The notes beneath the pieces are model-generated. The model did no database searches. It worked only from the letters and a program-made list of their open reading frames with translations, and was not told where the DNA came from. From Selaginella moellendorffii (Eukaryota > Streptophyta > Lycopodiopsida > Selaginellales > Selaginellaceae), in contig NW_003314261.1 of NCBI RefSeq assembly GCF_000143415.4, forward strand, positions 5,897,841 to 5,926,164: 28,324 nt of DNA. Reading direction: 5' to 3'. Shown piece after piece: positions 1 through 9,211 of the stretch. Numbering within the stretch: position 1 is the stretch's first letter; each line of letters opens with the position of its first letter. The translations under genes were made by a program, and so were the position numbers.

Positions 1-639
1 TTCAAGTGCTTCTTGAGAGTCTACTCTCACTTTTGACTTTGCAAATTAAAACTTTTGGTCCAAACATGTTATAATTCATTAAACTTTTGTTTTGATGAAA
101 CATAAATGTACATTCCCTATGTCTAATAGGGACTAAACAACATTATCAAAAACACATTCTCACAAAATGTTGCTAGCGAAACTACAAGTACAAATGTATG
201 CTCTTAAATTTAGACTTTTTGAGATGTCATCTAACTCAATACTATTTAAACCCAAAGAAACTTAACCCTAAATATCCCAAAACTTTTACTCTTAAGTTGT
301 TTTCTTTAGTTGCTTATAATAAATTCATGGCATTATTTTTGGGTAATTTGCCTCCAAGATAACTCTACCACAAGACTTCAAGCCATATGCTATACTCCAT
401 AGCACATAAACTTTGCCATAGTGCGCTCCACCTCCAATATGCCACCTAATCGTGATATAACTCTAATTCATAGGTTTAAGCAAGGTGTGAATGTGCTCTA
501 GCTCAAGGCTAGAGCATGTTACCTTGCTTCCCATGTGAGATAAGTGCATTGGCTCATCTTTAAAAAAGTCTTAGCTTTGCTATAAAGACTAAAGAATTGG
601 GAGCTGGTTGCTCTAGGACTGTTCCAAGTCGCTCCGGGC

Positions 640-770
640 CCCTGTTCCTTCGCTCCTTGGGCTATATGCTCGGGAGTTGCTCCGTGGTCCGGTTCCATCA
701 CTCCTTGGCATCACGCTTGGGAGTTTGGCACCGTTCCTTCGTTCAGTGGCCCAACGCCCTGAACCTCGGG
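640..770. repeat. GC-rich imperfect tandem repeat (units about 43-50 bp)
   Basis: A unit beginning TTCCTTCGCTCCTTGGG and running through CTCGGGAGTTGCTCCG reappears as TTCCATCACTCCTTGG...CTTGGGAGTTTGGCACCG and begins a third time at TTCCTTCGTTCAGTGGC. The composition is far more GC-rich than the flanks. Both strands are open for 70-95 codons here, which I attribute to repeat composition rather than to coding. It could be a remnant of a transposon end or a promoter element. Confidence 0.55.
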
Positions 771-780
771 TTCCTGTGGA

Positions 781-831
781 CACGTGGCATGGACACGTGG
801 CATGTGACATGTGGCATCTGTCACGTGGCAC
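781..831. promoter_or_regulatory. Four tandem CACGTGGCA-type (G-box/ABRE-like) repeats
   Basis: CACGTGGCAT occurs at 781-790 and 794-803, CATGTGGCAT at 808-817 and CACGTGGCAC at 822-831, a 13-14 bp period. Three of the four are perfect G-box cores (CACGTGGC), the class bound by plant bZIP factors and used in ABA- or light-responsive promoters. No gene starts immediately downstream; the nearest is the MiAMP1-like gene 1.55 kb away. A regulatory role is therefore inference, and the array may simply be a minisatellite. Confidence 0.5.
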
Positions 832-860
832 AAAGAGGGTTTAGGTTCCGCTTCGTGGTG

Positions 861-889
861 TTATCCTATGGTAAATCACCATAGGATAA
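861..889. repeat. Perfect 12-bp inverted repeat (hairpin)
   Basis: TTATCCTATGGT (861-872) and ACCATAGGATAA (878-889) are exact reverse complements around the 5-nt loop AAATC. It lies just after the GC-rich island, where it may mark an element end. No other evidence of a transposon was found. Confidence 0.6.
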
Positions 890-2329
890 AGGGTCAAAAC
901 CACGTGCGCTACAACTCCCAAGTCTTGTCATATCTTGTCAAAATGCTGAAATTGAAGATTCACTCACCTCCAAGAACCTTAGCTATGCCATAATGTAAAG
1001 TCACTAAGATTTTGTAGATCTTGGATATACCATGGAACTTCAGCCACTACCACATGGCACAACTTAGGGTTTTGTGTGTTACAATTATTTTAAAACTAAC
1101 TCATTAAATGACTTAATCTAATCATTTAAATTTAACCACACAAATTGCATATAATCATTAGGGTTCAATTGTACAGTTTTAAGGTCAACCCCCAAACATG
1201 TATAGCCTATTTTTTTAAGTTTATTTCTTTTGGAATTTATTACTAGGTTGGAAGTTATGACAAAGGCACATTCTTCTTGGGTGCTCGCCACTTAAATATA
1301 CATATGTCATTTAAATCTTTGATTTGATGGGTTAATTAGTTTGATTGTGAGATTTCATGCTCGGTGACTAGATGTTTTGAGATTAGGACAATTGTAAAGG
1401 ACCTAATTATGTTTATGAACATAAAAATTCCAAAATTATATTATTCTGTTTATTCTTTCTCTTTTTTATACTTTTCATTATTTTTGAAAAGCTCTTGGTT
1501 TTTCTTTTTCTGGAATAACTTAGGTACACACTTTCATTTGCTCTCTAGATATAAATAGTGATTACATATTATTTTTACATTACTATATAATTTGATGTTT
1601 ATTATATTACTTTACTTTAAAAGTTTGTAAGTCAATTTTAAGGGCACAACTTTACAGAAACTTCTATATGGCAAGAGATGGCTATAATGCTTAAAATGTC
1701 ACTCTCCAACAGTATTGATAGAGACTTTTTTACTCTAAAGCCTACACAAAAGTTTTCAAGTTTATCTAGTTATCATATATTTTATTTAACTTTCAAAATA
1801 TTACCAAGTTAGTCAAATGTTGCTACTGGAATTTCTAGATAGCGATAAATCTCTTATATGACCATGATCAAGCTTCTCTATTTACAAACTCTAAACAATA
1901 ATAAACAATCAAATCTCAGAGTATTATTTTTGGTATACCAAAATGTGTCTTTGTTGTAAAAACATTGTTGTAGCTAACAAGGTTGGTGACACACTATCCT
2001 TCTAACCATGATATCATGACCAATAATTTATGATATACTACAACAACTATATACTATTACCCATTTATGAAAGGCTAAAAAGATCCAGGTATAATTAAAT
2101 ACGTATATAGGCTATTTTTGTTGGTGAGGGTCTCAAGAGTTTATCCATTATTTGGTATATGCTAGATAAATCTATTTAAGATTATGTTGACTTGTTTGTT
2201 TATCTTACGTAGATAAATCTGATTCTATCAAAGTATATTTAATAAATTCAAAATGATGTAGACAAATAAGTCACAAACAACTTTTGACAATTCATTCCAC
2301 AAGTTGTATGTAGGAAGTCAGAGTTTAGC

Positions 2330-2336
2330 TATATAA
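2330..2336 (+). promoter_or_regulatory. TATA box of the MiAMP1-like gene
   Basis: TATATAA lies 51 bases upstream of the ATG at 2387, so the 5' leader would be short (about 20-30 nt). The surrounding promoter block is conserved, but inverted, in the broken second copy (3725-3800), which supports its being a genuine promoter segment that was duplicated with the gene. Confidence 0.6.
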
Positions 2337-2386
2337 GGCCAAAGCTTTAGGTAATATAGATTATAAGCAATCAACAAACAATCAGT

Positions 2387-2713
2387 ATGAAGGTGCTCAA
2401 GGCTAGTACATATGCAAGTTTATTTATCATTATTATCATTTCTTTAACTATTAAAAGTGTGGATGCGGTCACCGCCATTACTACCTATGCTGCACCAGGT
2501 TGTGCTGGACTAGCTAATACATATTCCAATTGTGGTGTGTGCCAGACTTTAGCAACAGGAGTTGGAGGCTATAAAATTGACTTTGATGGAAATCCTATGC
2601 GGATTTACACTGTACCAGGTTGTACAGGTGAATCCCCAGTGATAACTCAAGATCAAGAATCATGTGGTATCGCTAGCCTTCCTATTCTCAGCTTTGTTAT
2701 ACGCTGCCCATAG
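2387..2713 (+). CDS. MiAMP1-like secreted antimicrobial peptide precursor
   Basis: Single-exon gene for a 108-residue secreted protein. Residues 1-27 form a signal peptide: basic start, an Ile-rich hydrophobic core and a cleavage site near SVDA. The mature part of about 81 residues has six cysteines arranged PGC...NCGVC...PGC...SC...RC. This matches the cysteine order and the 'GPGC ... KCGC ... GGY.F ... C.G' layout of MiAMP1, the macadamia antimicrobial peptide with a compact beta-barrel (Greek-key) fold. Family members act outside the cell against fungi. A TATA box lies 51 bases upstream and AATAAA follows at 2735. The start is the first Met and directly begins the signal peptide. All conserved cysteines are present, so it is probably functional. 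A broken paralogue lies just downstream. Assignment rests on remembered family features, not on a search. Confidence 0.82.
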   Translation: MKVLKASTYASLFIIIIISLTIKSVDAVTAITTYAAPGCAGLANTYSNCGVCQTLATGVGGYKIDFDGNPMRIYTVPGCTGESPVITQDQESCGIASLPILSFVIRCP

Positions 2714-3310
2714 GTTGGATGAGATGTGATACTTAATAAATAAAGTTGGTTGTTGCTCTTGAGCTAGAGTATATTACTATTAGCAAATTTTGAGCAATTT
2801 CTTGCAAGTATTCACTAGGATGCTTTAATGGCCGACATACTTCTTCTAAATAGACAATCTTGATGGCTTGTGAGGTGTAGGGCTTTGAGATTGTAATTAT
2901 CATGATTATTGCTATGGTGCATGGATATATGTTGAATTATGAGAAATTCACATGTAGCTACTACAATATAACATTACATATAACAGTGACTTCAATAAAT
3001 AATAGTGATGAGCTTTTCGGAAAATAATTTAATATATCTAACTATTAAAGAGACATCTAAGAAATATGCAATCTATATGAAACTTAATTCATATTTTTTG
3101 AGGCAGAAAATAAGTACCAATTAGATAGCTAATTTATGGTGCTTACAATTGCATGTGTAAGCTTGAAGATGTTTTAAGGATCAAACAAACTCTACAAGTG
3201 TGTTCATGAAATGATTCAATGAGAGTTGGATGGTTTTCTTGAAAATTCTAAATTTACAAAAATACCAGATATAGAAGGCTCATAATTCATTCTAAAGAAC
3301 TAAAAGTTAA
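2680..3310 (+). repeat. Left arm of large imperfect inverted repeat (3' end and flank of MiAMP1-like gene)
   Basis: From the last codons of the MiAMP1-like gene to about 3310 the sequence reappears, diverged, as the reverse complement of about 4297-5060. Clear anchors are GCTTGAAGATGTTTTAAGGA (3164-3183) against the complement of about 4520-4545, and TTACATATAACAGTGACTTC (2974-2993) against the complement of about 4743-4763. A third anchor is TAATTCATTCTAAAGA (3283-3298) against the complement of about 4322-4337. The right arm carries an extra ~90 bp near 4400-4500. This is duplication with inversion, not a transposon terminal repeat. Confidence 0.75.
2735..2740 (+). terminator. AATAAA polyadenylation signal
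   Basis: A canonical AATAAA lies 22 bases after the stop codon of the MiAMP1-like gene. A diverged version of the same sequence is found in the inverted copy around 5010. Confidence 0.5.
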
Positions 3311-3538
3311 GACTAATTGAGAAACTTCCAGTAGTTCATTATAAATATTTGTAATGAAAATATACTCTTTTTTTAGATTTTACATATGTAATTTACCAAT
3401 ACATATGTTACTCCTTTTTAAGTTTTCCTATGTTGTAGAGAACAATCAACTCAACTTGGATATTTTTTTTGTTGGTGAGTTGTTTTTCACCACTTGAGTC
3501 CCTCACCAACAAAAATAATATCTACATAAGATTAAAAA

Positions 3539-3614
3539 AAAAAAGTCAATATAATCTTGAAATTTGAGAATAAGAATCTTATTCAAAAAATTTCAAGATT
3601 ATATTGACTTTTTT
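3539..3614. repeat. Perfect 27-bp inverted repeat with nested hairpin
   Basis: The arms 3539-3565 and 3588-3614 are exact reverse complements: AAAAAAGTCAATATAATC..., mirrored by ...GATTATATTGACTTTTTT. The 22-nt spacer is itself a near-perfect hairpin, GAATAAGA-A-TCTTATTC at 3568-3584. The right arm corresponds to the duplicated upstream region of the MiAMP1-like gene (compare 2179-2204), so the left arm is an inverted copy of it. Such a structure is expected from a local template switch during replication. Confidence 0.8.
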
Positions 3615-3918
3615 GTTTATATTATATGAATAAATCTATTTGTATCAGAGTATATTTAATAAATTCAAAATATTATAGACATATAAGTTACAAAAAACTT
3701 TTGAAAATGTATTCCACCAGTTGCTAGTCTTGAGCACCTGATTGTTTGCCAATCACTTATTACCCAAAGCCTTGGCTTATATAACTAAACTTTGACTCTT
3801 GATATACATATGTGAAATTTCATTTATCATGGTTATCATCACATTAGCTCCCAGAAGTGTAGGAGGGGTCATCACTATTATTATATATGTTCTACCAAGT
3901 TGTGTGGGCAAACCCAGA
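3590..3918 (+). pseudogene. 5' half of a broken MiAMP1-like gene copy
   Basis: Bases 3590-3722 repeat the upstream region of the intact gene (for example TATATTTAATAAATTCAAAAT is shared, and ATTCCACCAGTTG matches ATTCCACAAGTTG). Bases 3800-3918 repeat its first ~120 coding bases: CATATG, TTTATCAT, TTATCATC, AAGTGT, GGTCA, TATGTTCTACCAAGTTGTG. The intervening start/promoter segment (3725-3800) is inverted, so the ATG and signal-peptide start are lost, and TGA interrupts the remainder. Homology stops shortly after the first conserved cysteine; the missing 3' half lies inverted at about 5125-4985. Function is gone. Confidence 0.75.
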
Positions 3919-4278
3919 ATCCTTGAATTCAATAGAATATGGGAAAGTATGTAGGAAAATGAAAAAGGTCAAACTCCGAAAAATCCCACAAGAAATGGCA
4001 AATATGAAGTTCAAGACACACAAACAATTTGCAGCATACTGCATCTTGCAATTGCTACCTAATATCATGTTCCTTGGGCGTGTAAAAAAGTTTTCTACCT
4101 CCTCCACATCTTGTGCAAGAAAAGAAAATGGCAAAAAGCTCCAACACTAATGTTAGAGGAAACTTATAAGAACTCACTCCCACATGCAAACAGTCCACAA
4201 CAAAATATAGCTGGGATTTCTCTCTCATTTTACTTTACCTTTAAGAATCTGTAATCACTAAGATAGTTCCCAAAGGAA
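3919..4278. other. Segment without recognised gene between the two halves of the broken copy
   Basis: An 87-codon frame on the plus strand (3887-4150) and an 80-codon frame on the minus strand overlap here. Neither has a recognisable domain, and the plus frame starts out of register inside the MiAMP1-like remnant. I see no supported gene. Confidence 0.5.
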
Positions 4279-4298
4279 TATATATATATATATATATA
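4279..4298. repeat. (TA)10 microsatellite
   Basis: Ten TA dinucleotides lie directly at the boundary where recognisable homology of the inverted repeat arm begins (about 4297). Such tracts are prone to breakage, so the location may mark the rearrangement junction. Confidence 0.7.
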
Positions 4299-5125
4299 GA
4301 GTTAGTCTCAATTTTTCTATCTTTACAATGAATTATTGCCTTTGAATTGCTCCCTCCTAAATTTTATTCTTTGTAAACATAAAATTTTCAATAAAACTAT
4401 CCAGCTCTTCACTAGATCATAAACATCCTCTTTGGCCAATAGTAATATCTTTAGTCCATTGATAAATATCACAATGTGAACTTGAGTAAGATTTTGAAAA
4501 TACACACTTCTAGAGTTTGTTTGATCCCTAAAACATCTTCAAGTTTATACATGCAAGTCTCAACACCACACTGTATGTAGTAATAAGCATATTTAACTGA
4601 TATTTATTCTTTGCCTAAAATAATATGCATTAAGCTTCATATAGATTACATATTGATTAGCACACTTTAGCTGTCTCTTTAACAATTAGATATATTAAAC
4701 AGTATTAGAGTATTTTTACAAAAAATCATCACTACAATTTATTGAAGTCACTGTTACATATAATATCATAGCTGCTTGTGAAGAATCAAATGAATTTGCA
4801 ACTGCTTGCTTAAAGGAATTGAGATTTAGAATAACAGTTTAATCTCTTATGATTCAACACATGTTCATGCACCACCAAACATAATCCTAACAATGGTCAT
4901 GATAATTATTGTATGGCGGGCAATCAAGGCATCCTACACTCATAAGCAAGTGCTTAATTGTTAATGACAATATGCTGTGATCCAAAGTACTTACCAACTC
5001 TATTTAATAAGTTTCACATAATAGCATATAATGAAGTTAAAAATAGGAAGCCTTGCCACATTAAATTCATATGGGTTAACTTTATAGCTTCTAACTACTA
5101 CTGTTAAAGTATAGGCACAACTAGA
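4297..5125 (-). pseudogene. Inverted 3' half and downstream flank of the broken MiAMP1-like copy
   Basis: Read on the minus strand from about 5125, the sequence resembles the second half of the intact gene. TGTGCCTATACTTTAACAG matches TGTGCCAGACTTTAGCAACAG, AAGCTATAAAGTTAACC matches AGGCTATAAAATTGACT, and AATGTGGCAAGGCTTCCTAT matches CATGTGGTATCGCTAGCCTTCCTAT at the C-terminal codons. It then continues through the 3' flank to about 4297. It is frame-shifted and shortened and encodes nothing intact. It begins almost exactly where the 5' half at 3590-3918 stops, so the two are probably one paralogue split by an inversion of about 1.2 kb. Confidence 0.7.
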
Positions 5126-5192
5126 GACGCAGGACATTACGGTCACATTTTTCTTTGGCATTTATCCTCTCGAATATTCTTGTGAAGCGGCA

Positions 5193-6724
5193 ATGGGCTC
5201 TAGCGCTAGGGTTTTGTGGCCGGGAGCTATGGCGGAGGTGCATTCTTCTTGGGAATTTCTGAAGCTCTTGCCGGAAGGGTATGCGCATTTTGTTTCCAAT
5301 CCTCGATTCAGTGGGTTGATTAGTCTGAAACGGGACGTAGGATTTGTGATTGCCGGCCCGCCACTGCTGCTGGATTCCGACGAGGTTTGCTTTCTGGTGC
5401 TTTTAAAGAAATGGTACTGATTTTCCAATGGTTTTAGCTCCCTATTGCCTCGATCAGCGGATTGATTGGAGATTGCGCTGCCGGGTGGATAGAGGAGCTT
5501 GATCCTGGCCATGCAAGAGACTGGTTTCTATCGAGAAAATCCAGCAGCAACACGAGACTTGGTACGCTGAAAGTCGATGGTAAACCATGACGAGCGTTCT
5601 CTGTTTCTTTTTCTTTCTTTCCAGGTGATCACTTTGCAAAGTGTGTCGAGTTCGTGCTTCGTTTCGCTCCGTTGGAGGGAATCGACTCCATATTCTACTC
5701 CCAGCAAGTTTTGGAGCCCGTCACAGTTGACAAGGATGAAGAAATGGTATCCACACGACTTGAAGGGGTTGATGGCGAGCAAACTGAGAACGGTGGTGAC
5801 AAGTACGAGAGGAGACGAGCAAGAAAACTGTTGCGTAGGCTTCACAGGAAAAGGATCTCCGTGAACACCGTTGGAGAGTTTGATTTTCTCTTTCGTCTCA
5901 AGCACCCGCAGCCATCTACGGTCGTGGAGCACTGGGAAGTCTCCGTGAAGTTTTTGCTCTACGTTGGGCCTTGGGAAGCCTTTGGTCTACAAACTCCCGA
6001 AGCCGCCAAGTGGAAGCAACTCAGGTCAGAACAGCAGATGGAGGAGATCTCCACCACCACCACCGCCTCGAGAAACGAGCGGTTTCTCGGGTTTTTTCTG
6101 GGGCCTCACGTCGGAGAAACTCTGGCGGACAGGAAGAATCGACTCAAGAACCAGCTCACTCTGCCGACGAAAGCTGCGGCTCTGGGGACACTAGAGTCGC
6201 TTTTTGGAAGTGGTGATATCCGAGTGAGCTCAAGAGCTCTGCTGCACGGCTACCTCTTCTACGAGCCTGCGCTGTGGAAGTTCCTGTGCACAACGAGCAG
6301 TGACTTTCGAGGCAGCACGTATGGAGACTCGACTGTGAACTCTAGGCACTGGAAAGGCTGGTGGATGAACGTGGAAGGATTCCAAACTTTTGCGTCGGCT
6401 CCAGAGCGCGTGACGAGCAAGTGGTACATCGTTCCAAAGATGGAGTGGCTTTCTCCGGTGGTGATCCGTGAAGACGAGGAGAGGTTTCTCCACGGTGCGC
6501 TCAGCAGCGATGGACTGGTGGATATGGCTGCCAAAGTCGCCGAGGAAGCGAGCAGGATGGGCAGGGACAGGATGAGACGCTTCATGGTGGCGGAGATTCG
6601 TCGGCAAAGCGATGAGTGTCACTGGATTTGGAGTGAGTCGAGCAGGGGTTTTATCGTCGAGGATTCCTGGCCGGATACCAAAGCTTACAGTCCTCACGGC
6701 TTCGTTATGTCTTGGGGTCCGTGA
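5193..6724 (+). CDS. DUF1853-family protein, three exons
   Basis: The model joins 5193-5384, 5438-5561 and 5625-6724 (471 aa). Both introns are short (53 and 63 nt) with GT-AG ends, and the frame is continuous. Features typical of the DUF1853 family, best known from proteobacteria, appear in order: HFAKCVEF...RFAPLEG (about residues 108-124), VGEFDFLFR (about 188-196), HWEVSVKF (about 208-215), FFLGPHVGETLADRKNRL, a central HGYLFYEP, HWKGWW and VPKMEWLSPV. Asp192, Glu210 and Lys214 are spaced like the D...E-x-K core of PD-(D/E)XK nucleases, which is an inference from pattern only. No signal peptide or membrane segment is obvious. The start is the first Met (5193); the Met at 5229 is an alternative. 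The family's biochemical function is not established to my knowledge. Confidence 0.8.
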
Positions 6725-6809
6725 AGCTGGAAAAGAAGAAGAGTGGAAATCCGCTACTCCATCCATACGATGTTCTCAGGAGCTGGGAAGATTTCCGATG
6801 CTTGGAGAT

Positions 6810-6861
6810 GATCACAAGAGTTTGGAAGTTTTCCGAAGATCACAAGAGCTTGGAAGTTTTC
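6810..6861. repeat. Tandem 28-bp direct repeat in the 3' flank of the DUF1853-family gene
   Basis: GATCACAAGAGTTTGGAAG...TTTTC at 6810-6833 recurs at 6838-6861 with one mismatch (T to C). It lies 86 bases after the stop codon, so probably in the 3' untranslated region. No function can be assigned. Confidence 0.75.
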
Positions 6862-7186
6862 TTGGATGATTTGATCAACCAAGAACTCTCTCTTTTTACA
6901 GTTCGAGCAGCAAAGTTTTTGATCTTTGGGAAAGATTCCACTGGCTGAAACGCACTCAAAAAGTCCTCATTAACGTGGGAGGAATGATGAGCTGGATCCA
7001 ACGGCCAGCGAGGCTCCACGTTCCCGCCATTTATACCGGGGCTAGGGTTTTCTCCTCCTGGGCCGGCACGCGACGGGATGATCCTCCATTCGAGCTCGCA
7101 GATCTGAGGCGCCGCGCTCCTCCACCAATTCCCGAGCTGATCAATTGGAGCGCGCGCCTCGCGGATCCGAATTTGGTGGAGGAAAC

Positions 7187-8051
7187 ATGGCGTTCGCAGT
7201 GAGGCAGCAAAAATGTAAGTCTTGCGAGAAGACAGTGTATCTGGTAGATCAGCTAAGCGCCGATGGGGTGCTCTATCACAAGGCGTGCTTTCGATGCCAG
7301 CATTGCAAGGGAACCCTCAAAGTAATGTTTTTGGCCATCGTTTTCCCATTTCTTCTCCTTGTTATTTTTTTTTTTTTTTCCTTTTCAGCTTAGCAACTAT
7401 GCATCGTTGGAAGGCGTCTTGTATTGCAAGCCACATTTGGAGCAGCTCTTCAGAAAGACTGGAAGTTTTGACAAGAGTTTCGACAGCGGTAAAGTCTTTT
7501 TCTTGATGAAGAAAAATGGCATTCTTATGGTGTTGCTTTCCTTCCACTCTTTTCCTTTGCAGTTGGAACGCCGAAAAATTCGCTCAAACAAGAACGTGAA
7601 CGTGAAACGGTTCGTCTTAGTCGTTCGTGACTTTAGACATGGAAGAAAGAAAAGCTTCACTGAAAACGATAACTTCTCCTTCTGTGCAGGTCCCCTCGAA
7701 GCCAGTCGTGAGCAAGCTGAGTAGATTGTTTTCTGGAACTCAAGAGAAATGCGTCAGCTGCTCCAAGACGGTGTATCCTCTCGAAAAGGTGAGAAAGAAA
7801 CTTCGAGAAAAGCCGTGGAGCTAAAGCTTTTCTCTGCTGGTTTCCAGGTTAGCGTGGAGGGTCAATCTTATCACAAGTCTTGCTTCAAATGCACGCACGG
7901 AGGTTGCGTAATCAGCCCCTCAAACTACGCGGCCCTGGAAGGTATGCTGTATTGCAAGCACCACTATTCACAGCTCTTCATGGAGAAAGGAAACTACAGC
8001 CAGCTTACCAAAGCAGCGTCGATGAAACTCCCGGCCAAAACGGAGTTGTGA
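7187..8051 (+). CDS. Two-LIM-domain protein (plant WLIM/CRP-like actin bundler)
   Basis: Five exons, 7187-7321, 7389-7488, 7563-7609, 7690-7788 and 7848-8051, give a 194-residue protein, the usual size for plant two-LIM proteins. LIM1 runs from CKSC (about residue 10) through YHKACFRCQHC to LYCKPH, and LIM2 from CVSC through YHKSCFKCTHGGC to LYCKHH. All zinc ligands are present. The interdomain linker is basic (NSLKQERERE...PVVSKLSRLF). Plant members bind, stabilise and bundle actin filaments and can also enter the nucleus. Introns are 59-80 nt with GT-AG ends and respect the frame. The start MAFAVRQQKCKSC resembles the MAF/MAF-TGT beginning of the family. An AATAAA follows at 8343. Confidence 0.93.
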
Positions 8052-8588
8052 GTGACGATTTGATGATGCGACTGGGAAGACTGGAGCAGGGATTTGGAGA
8101 TGAGTCACTTTAATCCATTTGAAGTGGTCTCGGATTTGTTTGGTAAGCCCGATTCGTGCGTAGCTTTCTTCTACTCTCTTTTTCCTGTTTGGCTTTCGCG
8201 ATAATTGTCCCGCTATAGATTATGACAGACACTCAGCACATGGAGCGAAGAGAAAAGAACGAGAAAAAAATATTTGCCGAGATCTCACAGCTGTGGTGTA
8301 CTTGTCACTTATTTATTTTGTGGAAGTTTCCATCTAAAACACAATAAAGAGATTGGTGTGTAGGACGGGACACCTGTCAGATGAATGAATGTCTAGATTG
8401 TGAAGTCTACGTCTTGGCTTTAACTTTTATTGACTAGCTGTGGATTTTAGAGCGTGAGACTTGGTCGAGAGGCATAGTCTAGTTCTCTTTTCATTTGCAA
8501 AGGTAGATATAGAAACGTAACCGCTAGCTTGGTCGTGATCAACGCGTGTTTGTGGGTTTTTTTTACAGACTTTGAAGACTTGCCACTG
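8052..8588. other. Intergenic: 3' region of the LIM gene and promoter region of the germin-like gene
   Basis: AATAAA at 8343-8348 is a likely polyadenylation signal for the LIM gene. No coding region was recognised between 8052 and the germin-like gene; the 60-codon frame at 8529-8711 overlaps the TATA box and leader and is not supported. Confidence 0.6.
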
Positions 8589-8596
8589 TATATAAA
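8589..8596 (+). promoter_or_regulatory. TATA box of the germin-like gene
   Basis: TATATAAA lies 133 bases before the ATG at 8729, followed by a pyrimidine-rich leader. This predicts a 5' leader of about 100 nt. Confidence 0.6.
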
Positions 8597-8728
8597 CCAC
8601 ACACTTTCCTCTGGCAGATTTATCGTCTCTCTTCCATCACAACTCGTTCGCTCGTTTCTTTCTCCTTTTCGCTCTTCTCAGTTTCCAGAGATCATCTTTC
8701 CTTTGGTCTAGATCTTGATCTTCTTGCT

Positions 8729-9162
8729 ATGGAGTACAAGAAGTTCATACTGGTGGTGCTGATCTTGGGCGCTGTCGCAGGGAATGTGTTTGTGAGTGCC
8801 GCCGACCCCGACCCGCTGCAAGATTTCGACAGCCCGGGAGCTCTCAGCGACTTCGTGCTGCGAGATGTGTTCAAGAATGGCGACGTGAGCAATGGACCTG
8901 GTGGCCTTCGCGCCGCGATCAACATCACACTCTTCCCAGGAATCGAGTACTTTGTCTTCCGCTTTGCCTTTCGTTCTGTTAGCTCGAGTTGATGGAGGTT
9001 GTCCTTTGTTTTGCTTGCAGGTCCCAGGGGATAACTTATGTACACTTTAACATGGTTCCCTGTGGAGTCAATCTGCCACACACGCACCCTCGAGCGTCAG
9101 AGCTCCTCACATTGGTCTCTGGCGGGCCTCTTCAAGTTGGATTCGTGGATACAGCCGGTACG

Positions 9163-9211
<49 letters not shown>

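Larger units (their letters stand above)
1..2329. other. AT-rich intergenic region, no gene seen
   Basis: Apart from the GC-rich island at about 600-890 (listed separately), this stretch is AT-rich. It has only short chance open frames on both strands, none with a recognisable domain, signal peptide or splice-linked continuation. The last ~220 bases (about 2110-2329) are the upstream region of the MiAMP1-like gene and have a diverged second copy at about 3590-3720. No RNA gene or complete mobile element was recognised. Confidence 0.6.

Noticed and set aside
597-884. 95-codon plus and 72-codon minus frames in the GC-rich island
   Set aside because: Both follow tandem repeats, lack domains and show no splice context.
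3887-4150. 87-codon plus-strand frame
   Set aside because: It begins out of register inside the broken MiAMP1-like copy and continues into unrelated sequence with no recognisable motif.
4323-4505. 60-codon minus-strand frame with hydrophobic patches, at first suspected to be a retroelement reverse transcriptase piece
   Set aside because: No catalytic motif, and the interval lies within the inverted flank repeat of the MiAMP1-like gene, which explains it better.
5654-5656. Using the start of the long downstream frame as the beginning of the DUF1853-family gene
   Set aside because: Two upstream exons join in phase with GT-AG introns and restore the conserved N-terminal block, so the start is upstream at 5193.
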